From assembly GCA_949294785.1 (NCBI GenBank), contig CASFIQ010000068.1:1-34451 (forward strand): 34,451 bases of DNA, in the 5' to 3' direction. Shown here in pieces: positions 8,801 to 15,465 of the stretch. Position 1 is the first letter of the stretch, and each line of letters starts with the position of its first letter. Origin of the DNA: an uncultured Collinsella sp. (GTDB lineage Bacteria > Actinomycetota > Coriobacteriia > Coriobacteriales > Coriobacteriaceae). Under the pieces are notes generated by a model, which worked only from the letters and a program-made list of their open reading frames with translations, did not search any database and was not told the origin of the DNA. A program made the translations under genes and the position numbers.

Positions 8801-9032
8801 GGACCGCCTGGTGGAGGAGAAGGAGAACGCGCTGCGCGAGGATACCGGATCGGTGGATACCGGCGATTTCTACACCAGCGCGTTCGTGAACGAGGCGGCG
8901 CGCAACGCCGCCATGCACGGCGAGCGCATCTACGACGGAACTACCTGCCCCAACTGCGGGAGCTCGCGTATGGTGCAAAACGGCACCTGCAAGGTGTGCT
9001 TGGACTGCGGTACCACCACCGGTTGCAGCTGA
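5892..9032 (+). CDS. nrdJ: Adenosylcobalamin-dependent (class II) ribonucleotide reductase
   Basis: Reduces ribonucleotides to deoxyribonucleotides with an adenosylcobalamin-generated thiyl radical, without oxygen. The product is 1046 aa. Visible are the ACFIVSVEDKLLGD segment with the redox cysteine, the GGSGTGSNFSALR substrate loop, NPCGE near residue 402 with the radical cysteine, the RATGLGISNLASLL stretch, and a C-terminal zinc-ribbon-like tail with CPNCG and CKVCLDCGTTTGCS. The tail cysteines would re-reduce the active site. ATG 5892 is preceded by purine-rich GAGGAAGCGAGG; in-frame sequence upstream to 5790 does not look coding. The gene is monocistronic, preceded by NrdR-like boxes and followed by a hairpin terminator. 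No class I or III enzyme is in the window. Confidence 0.96.
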   Translation: MATTIDELVQRRFTCALDEPENAGKTVYDLFEWTTRDVHLSDYKTGKVLCEMHDLEFPVQYSQNAVDIIASKYFRRAGVPGCGHETSLRQVAHRMVDFWVAALIEEGMIEEGAQSQILYDELVYLILDQRFAPNSPQWFNTGLKRSYGIAGEPQGMFYVDPVTGEVVEAADQYTRTQASACFIVSVEDKLLGDHSISDEFVTETKLFKGGSGTGSNFSALRAEGERLSGGGVSSGVMSFLKGLDRNADAIKSGGTTRRAAKMVCLDINHPDIEKFITWKAKEEDKALALMKMGYDGDINGEAYATVSGQNSNNSLRIDNEFMAKVAALDDDPEATYTLRGRVDHELDREVSVAHIWDTFNQSAWRCADPAPQFSDTFNEWHTCPGGEDGVVGAYYNRLNSTNPCGEYAFLDDSSCNLASINVYRYYDPATDSFDVAGYEHTIDLVQLALEASIAWGQFPTRDIARKTYRFRATGLGISNLASLLMAKGMPYDSPVARATASALVGTLTGRSYAASAIMARKVGPFDCYEINKRHMARVIRNHARVAGARNDAFEGLTVEPPVVDFDLLHEAGEEDLAQALIESWTFAEELGERYGYRNAQVSVMAPTGTISFAMDCGATSIEPFFSHMIYKKLSGGGFMTLANPVIGDALAHLGYTEDEIADILAYVQATDENGMVVDGKIEGAPHLKEEHLAIFDTANTCGSGERYIDPKGHVLMVAALTPLVSGAISKTVNLPHGATVQDFKDVILLAWQTGCKGITLYRDGSKNAQPLNNSLFDDDGEKDLGELSYQALLDYAREAQKQLDAPQRPAQRRRVMGIRRGHTHLAQIDGVKIYTTVNRNEDGQIAELFVTTDREGTTIMGLLNSLSKTISVMLQYGIPAENISKMLRGQMYEPYGFVQSHPYIKYVTSISDLISKVIDIELGDYTRVQVKPATVVQPAPVDAATAVAAVEKRVAAAGADDEPLVSPEAMDRLVEEKENALREDTGSVDTGDFYTSAFVNEAARNAAMHGERIYDGTTCPNCGSSRMVQNGTCKVCLDCGTTTGCS

Positions 9033-9063
9033 GGCGCGAGGCCTTCGAGATTCTACGGCGCGT

Positions 9064-9100
9064 GAGGGGGTGCGGGTTTGAACCCGTGCCCCTCTTCTTT
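9064..9100 (+). terminator. Terminator after nrdJ
   Basis: GAGGGG pairs with CCCCTC and CGGGTT pairs with AACCCG across a TG loop, with a small internal mismatch. TCTTCTTT follows (9093-9100). The inner part resembles a tRNA T-arm by chance, but no tRNA fold surrounds it. It lies about 30 bp beyond the nrdJ stop. Confidence 0.7.
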
Positions 9101-9122
9101 CGAAACGGCGCATCGTATCCCG

Positions 9123-9277
9123 GTAGCCATTTCTGACCGCTTTTGCATTCTTTTTCTAAGGCCGGCAATTCCCGACGGATGCATTCCTGGTAGTTTCCCA
9201 GTTGTTCATCGCGCGATAACCGTTCAGTCGGCTGCACGCGCGTACAGAAGAATGCAAAAGCGGTCAGAAATGGCTAC
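9123..9277. repeat. 155-bp element with perfect 30-bp terminal inverted repeats (MITE-like)
   Basis: The 30 bases at 9123-9152 recur exactly, inverted, at 9248-9277. A 95-bp core without inverted symmetry or an ORF lies between. The arms begin GTAGCCATTTCTG. The element lies between the convergent nrdJ gene and the gene ending at 9327, and its ends are much less GC-rich than the surroundings. I see no clear target-site duplication. It may be a miniature inverted-repeat element moved by a transposase elsewhere, or a large RNA hairpin. The perfect identity of the arms argues for recent origin or active maintenance. Confidence 0.7.
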
Positions 9278-9326
9278 AGCGATTGTTTGGACATTGGTGA
9301 ACGCTAGCTTTCTGCGATGCCGTGCG

Positions 9327-10124
9327 CTACAAGGCGCTGGTTTGCAGAGGAACTGAACCCACGGAGCCCCCCGCCTGATCGAAGAGGCGAAGCTCGCCCC
9401 CATCGATGTCGATGTCGACCGCCTCGCCGTCGAAATCGGCGAGGTCTGCGGGAAGCGAGCCATCGGCGTACACGTATGACTGCACGAACGTGCGCCCGCT
9501 GCCCGTCGAGACCAGGTAGATTACGTTCTCGCGCCGTGCGAATCCTACCGCGTTGCCGGTGAGTGCGCAGGCGGATAACGGTGCGGCGTCGGAATCCCGG
9601 TATTGGTAGCAAAGCCACCAGGTGCCATCGGAATCCTGTGCGAGGGTATAGGAGCGATCATTCCAGGAGAGCACGCCGTCTGCGGCGGCAACATCGTCTT
9701 CCGGGTCTTCAGGCAGACGGGCGCCCACTCCGTCTGAGCTTGACGCGTCGGCGGAAGCGCCGCCTCCTGCCGCGCGGTCGTCGAAGAGCGCGACGCCTGT
9801 GAGCGCCCGGAATATGATGACGGCGAGCAACAGGGCGAGTGCGCCGCCTGCGATGACGGCGACGATGCGCACGACACGCCCAACAGGCTGCTCGCTGCGC
9901 CCGAGCGCGCGGGCCCGTTCCGCGCTGACGCCTGCAGCCGCCTGCCGTAGGCGCAGCTGCTCGGCACCGGGAACGCTCGCCGCACGGCGAGCCGCCGCCG
10001 CGGCGTTGATCGGGGCCGTTACCGCACCATGCGCCGCCCGCCCGTCGACCGCTTGCCGTCGCGGCGAAGGATGGTGGCGGTTCGGTTGATGGTTCGCGCG
10101 ATTGCCAGGGACGTTTTCCATCAT
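9327..10124 (-). CDS. Single-pass membrane protein of unknown function
   Basis: A 265-aa protein that I do not recognise. A long, basic, proline- and alanine-rich cytoplasmic N-terminus (about 1-95) is followed by one strong membrane span (IVAVIAGGALALLLAVIIF). After it comes a Ser/Asp-rich linker and an outside domain of beta-like character (LSWNDRSYTLAQDSDGTWWLCYQY, FVQSYVYADGS). Start is ATG 10124 (MMEN) or the adjacent ATG 10121; the first overlaps the TGA of the upstream gene as ATGA, so translation is likely coupled. The partner is the 154-aa secreted or anchored protein just upstream. The outside domain contains two cysteines that could pair. Confidence 0.6.
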   Translation of the reverse strand: MMENVPGNRANHQPNRHHPSPRRQAVDGRAAHGAVTAPINAAAAARRAASVPGAEQLRLRQAAAGVSAERARALGRSEQPVGRVVRIVAVIAGGALALLLAVIIFRALTGVALFDDRAAGGGASADASSSDGVGARLPEDPEDDVAAADGVLSWNDRSYTLAQDSDGTWWLCYQYRDSDAAPLSACALTGNAVGFARRENVIYLVSTGSGRTFVQSYVYADGSLPADLADFDGEAVDIDIDGGELRLFDQAGGSVGSVPLQTSAL

Positions 10125-10585
10125 TGCAGGTAGGAGAGGTAGGGGAGGTACCCTTGCGCGCTCGCGGGAACGGAAAGCGTCACCGACTGCCCGTAGGCGT
10201 CCACGGTCACGTAGGAGGGGTCGGCGTAGGTGGTGACCGTCGCGCTCGTCCCGCCGTAGCTGGCACTCGCGCTGCCGGTCGCGACGGCATCGTCGGGGAG
10301 CTCCGCCGCGCTCCAAGATGGGATGTCCAATGAATCGATCGCACCGGATACCTCGGCCTCGCTCAAGCCGGTCGCCTGGGCGATCGCGGAGGTGTTGGAG
10401 CGCAGCTCGTCCTCGATGCGCCCCTTGATGCCCGAGGCATCGATCACCGCATTGGCGGCTCCGGCGCGCATATCCGAGAAGAACGGCAGGTCGGAGAGGA
10501 CCGTGCCCCCAAGGGCGGAAAGCGTGCCCAAGATGATGACGGCGACGACAAGCACGCCGGCGAGTGCGCGGGTGAAGGTCTTCAT
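10121..10585 (-). CDS. Small secreted or membrane-anchored protein of unknown function
   Basis: A 154-aa product starting MKTFTRALAGVLVVAVIILG, a short basic stretch followed by a hydrophobic segment: a signal peptide or N-terminal anchor. The rest is Ala/Ser-rich, with AEVSGAIDSLDIPSW and a Tyr/Ser-rich end (YLPYLSYLQ). No lipobox or catalytic motif is visible. ATG 10585 has GGGAGG 7 nt upstream. Its stop overlaps the next gene's start, so the two form an operon; a shared extracytoplasmic role is inferred. A promoter is visible at 10643-10671. Confidence 0.6.
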   Translation of the reverse strand: MKTFTRALAGVLVVAVIILGTLSALGGTVLSDLPFFSDMRAGAANAVIDASGIKGRIEDELRSNTSAIAQATGLSEAEVSGAIDSLDIPSWSAAELPDDAVATGSASASYGGTSATVTTYADPSYVTVDAYGQSVTLSVPASAQGYLPYLSYLQ

Positions 10586-10642
10586 GATCTGCCTCCCAGG
10601 CCGTGCGGCGCATTGCGAGCGCCGTGCGGAAACGGTCAAACG

Positions 10643-10671
10643 ATGGTATGCCCGACCGCGCGAATCCTCAA
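10643..10671 (-). promoter_or_regulatory. Promoter of the two-gene membrane operon
   Basis: On the minus strand TTGAGG (10671-10666) and TACCAT (10648-10643) are spaced by 17 bp, about 60 bp before ATG 10585. Confidence 0.5.
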
Positions 10672-10781
10672 GCGCCTGGTGCCCGACTTCACATAAGCGC
10701 CGCGAGTGTTCGGGCGCCGCGCGCGGCCCCGTCGACCTCTCGCCGCCTCGCCCTGCCGGCTCCGGGGCGCTCGCCGCAAGG

Positions 10782-11704
10782 TCAGACGAGCACACCCGTC
10801 GCCATCATCACTGCGGTCATCATGACGATGCCGACCAGAATCGTGATGGCGTTCGCAAGGCCCGAGAGGCCGTAGTCGCCGCCGCACCACAGGGTGAACA
10901 TCGGCGCCATCGCGGAGAGCGGCGCCCATAGCACCGTTGCGAGCACGCAGCGGGTCAGGTGGTCGAACGGCAGCAGCGCCAGCATGGCGGCGGTGGCCAC
11001 GGCGCAGAACCCGTAGCGTATGACGAGGAGCTTCGCAAGCTTCCCCAGCTTCTGCGAGTCGATCTGCACGGAGACCATGAGGCCCAGCATGAACATCGCC
11101 AGAAACGCGTTGGCGTTCGACATGGGCTCGGTGAACTGGACCACCGCTTCGGGAATCCGGATGCCCATCAGCGCAAGCGCGATCATGATCATGTAGCAAT
11201 CAAAGGGGATGGAGGAGACCAGCCGCTTGGCGATCGCGCGGACGGGGTGCTCGTCATGCTCCTGCCCCAGCAGCGTCTTGGTGATCGCATAGGACCCGCC
11301 GGTCACGATGATCGAGTTCCCAGCATCGAACATGCAGGTGACGACCGCGTACGTTGCCGGGAAGATCGCTTGCACGAAGGGCAGGGCGAAGCAACCGATA
11401 TTCATGCCTCCGGTGTTGAGCAGGAAGAACACCCGGTCCGCATCAGAGGATCGGAGGGTGGCGAGGTAGGAGACGAGCATGGGGACGGCGACGCATATGA
11501 AACCGAGCGGTATGACGAGTAGGAGATCATAGCGGAAATCCGACGTGCCGAACGCATGGATGACCGCGCAGGGAAGCGTGAGCTTGAAGACGATCTGCGA
11601 CACCAGGCGGTCGGACCCTTGCCAAGGCTACCCGTCCGTGCGGCGATGACGCCGGCGAGGATGATGCAGACGAACGAGAGCACCTTGATGATGGCGGAAC
11701 CCAT
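10782..11704 (-). pseudogene. AEC-family transporter, frameshifted near its N-terminus
   Basis: The reading frame from ATG 11704 gives a first membrane helix (MGSAIIKVLSFVCIILAGVI, then AARTGSLGKG). The sequence then continues in another frame from SDRLVSQIVFKLTLPCAV to the stop at 10782. Joining the two at about 11615-11618 (GGACCC on the plus strand) needs one extra base and would give a normal AEC/auxin-efflux-carrier-like permease of about 307 aa. That protein would have the usual two bundles of five helices and a central hydrophilic loop (KTLLGQEHDEHPVRAIAKR). Substrate is unknown; family members export organic acids or amino acids. ATG 11704 has AGGAG 10 nt upstream. The rest of the gene is intact, so this is a very recent lesion or a sequencing error. 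Confidence 0.75.
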
Positions 11705-11783
11705 GGCCAGCTATCTCCTTTCCAAGACCGGGGCGCACCGCGCTTCGCTTCTGCGCGGCGTTCCGTGAGGCATGATAGCGCAG

Positions 11784-11805
11784 CCGGTGCAGGTAGGTGC
11801 ACCGG
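11784..11805 (-). terminator. Hairpin after the methyltransferase gene
   Basis: CCGGTGCA (11784-11791) and TGCACCGG (11798-11805) form a perfect 8-bp stem around a 6-nt loop. It lies just past the methyltransferase stop. No T-run follows, so termination would be weak or Rho-assisted. A -10-like TATCAT for the AEC gene lies next to it (11777-11772 on the minus strand). Confidence 0.35.
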
Positions 11806-11813
11806 GACTGCAA

Positions 11814-12734
11814 TCAAAGCGGTTGCCAGCTGATGTGCGCCCACCGCACATGGCGCACGTGATCGAGCATGAAGCGCCCCTGCGGGCGCCCCTTGGGACC
11901 CGGCTCGCCCGCATGGGGGTTTTCAACCATATGGGCGGCAAGATAGCGCCTCAGCTCCTCAAGACGGTCTTCGTTGCCGCGCTCGAGCATGCGCGCGAAA
12001 TCGGCGACGCCGGCTTCGAGCGAATCGAAGGTGTCGCGCCGCGGGGAATCGATGTAGCGCACCTCGGGAGCGCGTCCCAAACCGATCAGGATGTTGATAG
12101 CGTATACGTAGTCGCGGCTTTCGGTGATGCTCGCACCGATCGCGTTCATGACAGTGGGGTCGAAGCGCGGGCTGGCACCGGTGACGAGCGTGATCGCGCA
12201 GCGCCGCCGTGCCGCGCGGTCGAGCTTCATGAGCGCGGCGCCAAGGTCGCGCGTGGCGATCGAACGGCTGGCGACGGCGACGTCGACGCAGTCCGCCGTC
12301 ATGCCCGCGGCGCTCCAGTCCTCGTCCCATGCGAGCGGCAGGCAGCGGACGCGGTCATCGAGTCCGAACTCGCGAACGGCCTCCTCGAGCATCTCAAGCA
12401 TGCGGGGGGAGAAATCGCAGGCGAGGACGGAGTGGCCCGCCTGTGCGAGGGGGATCGCCAGCGTGCCGGCACCGCATCCCATGTCGAGCACGGATTCCTG
12501 CGGAAGGAGGTCCGTGAGGGCGATGAAGTCGGCGGCGTAGCGGCTCGTCTCGCGCGGGCGGAAATGCTTCGCGCGCGCGTCCCACCATGCCGGGTCGTCG
12601 GGATCGCGCCTACCCGCCTGGAGGGCCTTCCACTCCTCGTTCCAGTCCGTCGTGAGAAGTGTCGCCTTCGGGTCGAGCCCGGCGTGGCGGACGCCGCTCC
12701 CGCCATGCGGCGACTTTATCGTGTCCGTTGCCAT
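11814..12734 (-). CDS. Class I SAM-dependent methyltransferase
   Basis: A 306-aa cytoplasmic methyltransferase. Motif I is VLDMGCGAGTLAIPLA (from about residue 82), followed by VLACDFSPRMLEML, where Asp107 should bind the SAM ribose. A DVAVASRSI segment is the likely motif-III/IV region. The substrate cannot be read from the sequence. An N-terminal extension carries DWNEEWKALQAGRRDPDDPAWWDARAKHF, which occurs in small-molecule methyltransferases of anaerobes. Start ATG 12734 has a G-run (GGGGG) upstream but no classical site; ATG 12752 is an alternative with nothing upstream. It is divergent from the PFL gene across 270 bp. Confidence 0.85.
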   Translation of the reverse strand: MATDTIKSPHGGSGVRHAGLDPKATLLTTDWNEEWKALQAGRRDPDDPAWWDARAKHFRPRETSRYAADFIALTDLLPQESVLDMGCGAGTLAIPLAQAGHSVLACDFSPRMLEMLEEAVREFGLDDRVRCLPLAWDEDWSAAGMTADCVDVAVASRSIATRDLGAALMKLDRAARRRCAITLVTGASPRFDPTVMNAIGASITESRDYVYAINILIGLGRAPEVRYIDSPRRDTFDSLEAGVADFARMLERGNEDRLEELRRYLAAHMVENPHAGEPGPKGRPQGRFMLDHVRHVRWAHISWQPL

Positions 12735-12935
12735 AGCGCCCCCGTTCAGCATGCAATCAAGATGTATCCAGTGTAGCAAGCGGCGCGGCACGCTGCCGCG
12801 CACGAGGGGCGTTCGGCTCACATCCATGCGCCCCCGAGGCGCCGTGGCACGCACCGGGCTCGCCTCGAGCGCCCTCAAACGTGTTCGGGCCCTGTGAACT
12901 CGGGTGCCGGCGCGCCCGGCGGGCACGGGACCGGC

Positions 12936-12941
12936 TACAAT
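12936..12941 (+). promoter_or_regulatory. -10 hexamer for the PFL/DUF711 gene
   Basis: TACAAT lies 64 bp before ATG 13005. No -35 close to consensus is seen. The divergent gap 12735-13004 shows nothing else that I can name. Confidence 0.35.
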
Positions 12942-13004
12942 ACCTCACATGACACCGCCGGCCACGCCGCGCCCGCGGACCCGAGCCGACCGATAGGAGC
13001 GCCC

Positions 13005-14369
13005 ATGGCGATCACGCCAGCAGAAATCGCCGAGACCAGGGATATGGTCTCGCAGCAGAACTTGGACATCCGCACCATCACCATGGGCATCTCGCTCTTG
13101 GGTTGCGCCGACGAGGACCTCTCCCGCATGGCGACGAAGGTTTACGACCGCGTCACCGCGACGGCCGAGAACCTGGTCGAGACCGCCGAGTCGCTCGAGC
13201 GCGAGTACGGCATCCCCATCGTGAACAAGCGCGTGTCGGTGACGCCCGTCGCCCAGATCGCCGCCGCCTGCCCCGACGAGGATCTGGCCCCGCTCGCGCA
13301 TGCGCTCGATCGCGCCGCCGAGACCCTGGGCATCGATTACCTGGGCGGGTTCTCCGCGCTGGTCCATAAGGGCATCGGTGACGGCGACCGTCGCCTGATT
13401 GCGAGCATCCCCGAGGCGCTTGCCACCACGAGCCGCGTGTGCTCGAGCATGAACGTGGCGAGCCTGCGCGCGGGCATCAACATGGACGCGGTCCTTATGG
13501 CGGCGCACGTTATCCAGGACGCCGCCAAGCTCACCGCCGATGCCGATTCCGTGGGCGCCTCCAAGTTCGTGGTCTTCGCCAACATGGTAGAGGACTCTCC
13601 GTTCATGGCGGGTGCGGTGCACGGCGGCGGCGAGGCGGATGCGGTCATCAACGTGGGCGTCTCCGGCCCCGGCGTCATGGCGGCCGCCCTCGAGCAGCTG
13701 CCCGAGACGGCGAGCATGATGGAGGTCGCCGAGAAGATCAAGCAGACCGCGTTCAAGATCACCCGCGCCGGCGAGCTCATGAGCCGCGAGGCAGCGCGCC
13801 GCTTGGGCGTGGAGAAGGGCATCGTGGACCTCTCGCTCGCACCCACCCCCGCCGTGGGCGATTCGGTCGCGCGCATCCTGGAGATCATCGGTGTGGGCAC
13901 CTGCGGCGGCCCCGGCACCACCGCGGCGCTTGCGCTACTCAACGACTGCGTGAAGAAGGGCGGCGTGATGGCGACCTCCTCGGTGGGCGGCCTCTCGGGC
14001 GCCTTCATTCCCGTCTCCGAGGACGCCGGCATGATCGCCGCGGTCGAGGCGGGCGCGCTCAGCCTGGAGAAGCTCGAGGCCATGACCTGCGTGTGCTCGG
14101 TCGGTCTCGACATGATCGCCATCCCCGGAGACACCTCGATCGAGACCATCGCCGGTATCATCGCCGACGAGATGGCGATCGGTGTGATCAACAACAAGAC
14201 GACCGCGGTGCGTATCATCCCCGCCATAGGCAAGGGGGTGGGCGATGCCGTCGAGTACGGCGGCCTGTTCGGCCGTGCGCCCATCATGCCGGTGAACGCC
14301 CATGCCGGCACCGTGTTCGCACATCGCGGCGGTCGTTTCCCCGCCCCGCTCAACTCGCTCAAGAATTAA
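13005..14369 (+). CDS. PFL-family protein (DUF711/UPF0210)
   Basis: A 454-aa cytoplasmic protein of the DUF711/UPF0210 family, which is fold-related to glycyl-radical enzymes but of unsettled function. Characteristic segments are [16 protein letters not shown] near the start, [61 protein letters not shown] (split here by positions about 187-220), [22 protein letters not shown] and the terminal [27 protein letters not shown] 13005 has AGGAG 6 nt upstream. In many genomes an ACT-domain protein gene precedes it; here there is none, and a small Xre regulator follows 9 bp after the stop instead. Confidence 0.9.
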   Translation: MAITPAEIAETRDMVSQQNLDIRTITMGISLLGCADEDLSRMATKVYDRVTATAENLVETAESLEREYGIPIVNKRVSVTPVAQIAAACPDEDLAPLAHALDRAAETLGIDYLGGFSALVHKGIGDGDRRLIASIPEALATTSRVCSSMNVASLRAGINMDAVLMAAHVIQDAAKLTADADSVGASKFVVFANMVEDSPFMAGAVHGGGEADAVINVGVSGPGVMAAALEQLPETASMMEVAEKIKQTAFKITRAGELMSREAARRLGVEKGIVDLSLAPTPAVGDSVARILEIIGVGTCGGPGTTAALALLNDCVKKGGVMATSSVGGLSGAFIPVSEDAGMIAAVEAGALSLEKLEAMTCVCSVGLDMIAIPGDTSIETIAGIIADEMAIGVINNKTTAVRIIPAIGKGVGDAVEYGGLFGRAPIMPVNAHAGTVFAHRGGRFPAPLNSLKN

Positions 14370-14378
14370 GGTTGCACG

Positions 14379-14615
14379 ATGATCGTAACGCGTCTTGACC
14401 GCATGCTCGTCGATCGGAAGGTCACTTCGAAGAAGCTCGCCGAGCATGTGGGTATCTCTCCGGTGAACATCTCCCGTATCAAGTCGGGCAGGTGCAACGG
14501 CATCCGGTTCTCCACGCTCGCCGCGATCTGCGAGGCGCTTGATTGCCAGCCCGGCGATCTTCTGGAATACATCCCCGATGACGAGGTCGAGGACCGCCTG
14601 GGCATCGCCGACTGA
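14379..14615 (+). CDS. Small Xre-family DNA-binding regulator
   Basis: A 78-aa Cro/CI-type helix-turn-helix protein. The helices are visible as SKKLAEHVGISPVNISRIKSG (about 17-37), followed by RFSTLAAICEALDCQPGDLLEY, the typical end of the YozG-type HTH_26 group. There is no sensor domain. The ribosome site is AAGG overlapping the stop of the PFL gene, so the two are co-transcribed and possibly coupled; a regulatory link to PFL is inferred. ATG 14403 is a less likely later start. The strong bidirectional terminator lies 46 bp further. Confidence 0.88.
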   Translation: MIVTRLDRMLVDRKVTSKKLAEHVGISPVNISRIKSGRCNGIRFSTLAAICEALDCQPGDLLEYIPDDEVEDRLGIAD

Positions 14616-14660
14616 GCGGAGTCGTCGCTTTCCTGATTGCTGCAGGCGACAGGCGGCAAC

Positions 14661-14730
14661 CGGGACGCAAAGAACCCTCCGGGAGGTTCCGCGGCCTTCG
14701 CGCACCTCCCGGAGGGTTCTTTGCATCCCG
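14661..14730. terminator. Bidirectional terminator with a 27-bp stem
   Basis: Arms 14661-14687 and 14704-14730 pair over 27 positions with a single mismatch around a 16-nt loop. An AAAGAA-type start on one arm and TTCTTT on the other give U-rich 3' sides in both directions. It lies between the convergent Xre gene and the histidine phosphatase gene and should serve both. Confidence 0.9.
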
Positions 14731-14749
14731 GATCCAACGGGGCCGCGCT

Positions 14750-15328
14750 CTACGGCACGAGCACCTCGACCAGCGAGAACCTTCCATCCTCGTAGGTGAA
14801 GTGCAAGATGGCGCAGTTGGGCACGCGCCCCTTCGGCAAGAGCTCGCTCGGGTCGCCCAGGTGCATGGTGAAGCAGCGGCATGCGCCGGCATGCGAGCAG
14901 GCGATGGCGCGGGTAACGTCCTCGCGTTCCATGACCTCGGTGAGGGCAGCCACCATGCGCTCGCGCACCTGCGCCGAGGTCTCGCCACCGTAGATGGGGA
15001 AGAACTCGTCGTAAAGGCGGATGGGCGGGTTCAGGGTCTCGCTCTCCGCCTCGAAGGTGCCGAATCCGCGCTCGCGGATGGCCTTCAAGCGCTCGTAGGG
15101 CATCGGTGTGCCCATGGCGTCGAGCACGTTCTCCAGTGTGTCCGCCGCGCGCTCCGCGGTGCTCGCGAAGGCGTGGTCGAAGCTCACGCCGCGCTCGCGC
15201 AGCAGCTCGCCCGCGGCACGCGCGCCTGCGATGCCGGCTTCGGTAAGCGGGGAGTCGCACCACCCCTGGATCTTGTGGAGCGCGTTGAACAGGGTCTCCC
15301 CGTGGCGCATCAGGTAAAGCTCTTTCAT
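14750..15328 (-). CDS. Histidine phosphatase family protein (phosphoglycerate-mutase-like)
   Basis: A 192-aa cytoplasmic enzyme of the phosphoglycerate mutase/phosphatase superfamily. The phosphate-accepting motif is LMRHGE (R8, H9, G10, E11). The second catalytic histidine is H146 in ACSHAGAC, and the acid-containing IRERGFGTFE segment is at about 84-93. The substrate could be a sugar phosphate, a cobalamin precursor (CobC-like) or a nucleotide; the sequence does not decide. ATG 15328 has AGGAG 8 nt upstream. It lies 137 bp downstream of metH on the same strand. A small hairpin (15354-15370) lies in that gap. Confidence 0.9.
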   Translation of the reverse strand: MKELYLMRHGETLFNALHKIQGWCDSPLTEAGIAGARAAGELLRERGVSFDHAFASTAERAADTLENVLDAMGTPMPYERLKAIRERGFGTFEAESETLNPPIRLYDEFFPIYGGETSAQVRERMVAALTEVMEREDVTRAIACSHAGACRCFTMHLGDPSELLPKGRVPNCAILHFTYEDGRFSLVEVLVP

Positions 15329-15465
15329 ATGGGTCTCCTATCGAGGCTGATCCGGAGGCATGCCGCCTCCCCGTTTCGATGTCTGCACGCTATCGGCTGG
15401 GGCGGAATGGTCGTTTCCCGCGCGCGGGCGCGCCGGCTCTACCCGGGTGGAACCCAGGTGGGTGC

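Noticed and set aside
9064-9095. Partial tRNA (T-arm-like GGGTTTGAACCCG)
   Set aside because: No acceptor, D or anticodon arm can be folded around it. It is part of the terminator hairpin after nrdJ.
11600-11630. Programmed ribosomal frameshift in the AEC gene
   Set aside because: No slippery heptamer, strong internal Shine-Dalgarno or downstream structure is visible, and the AEC family is not known for frameshifting. A mutation or sequencing error is simpler.
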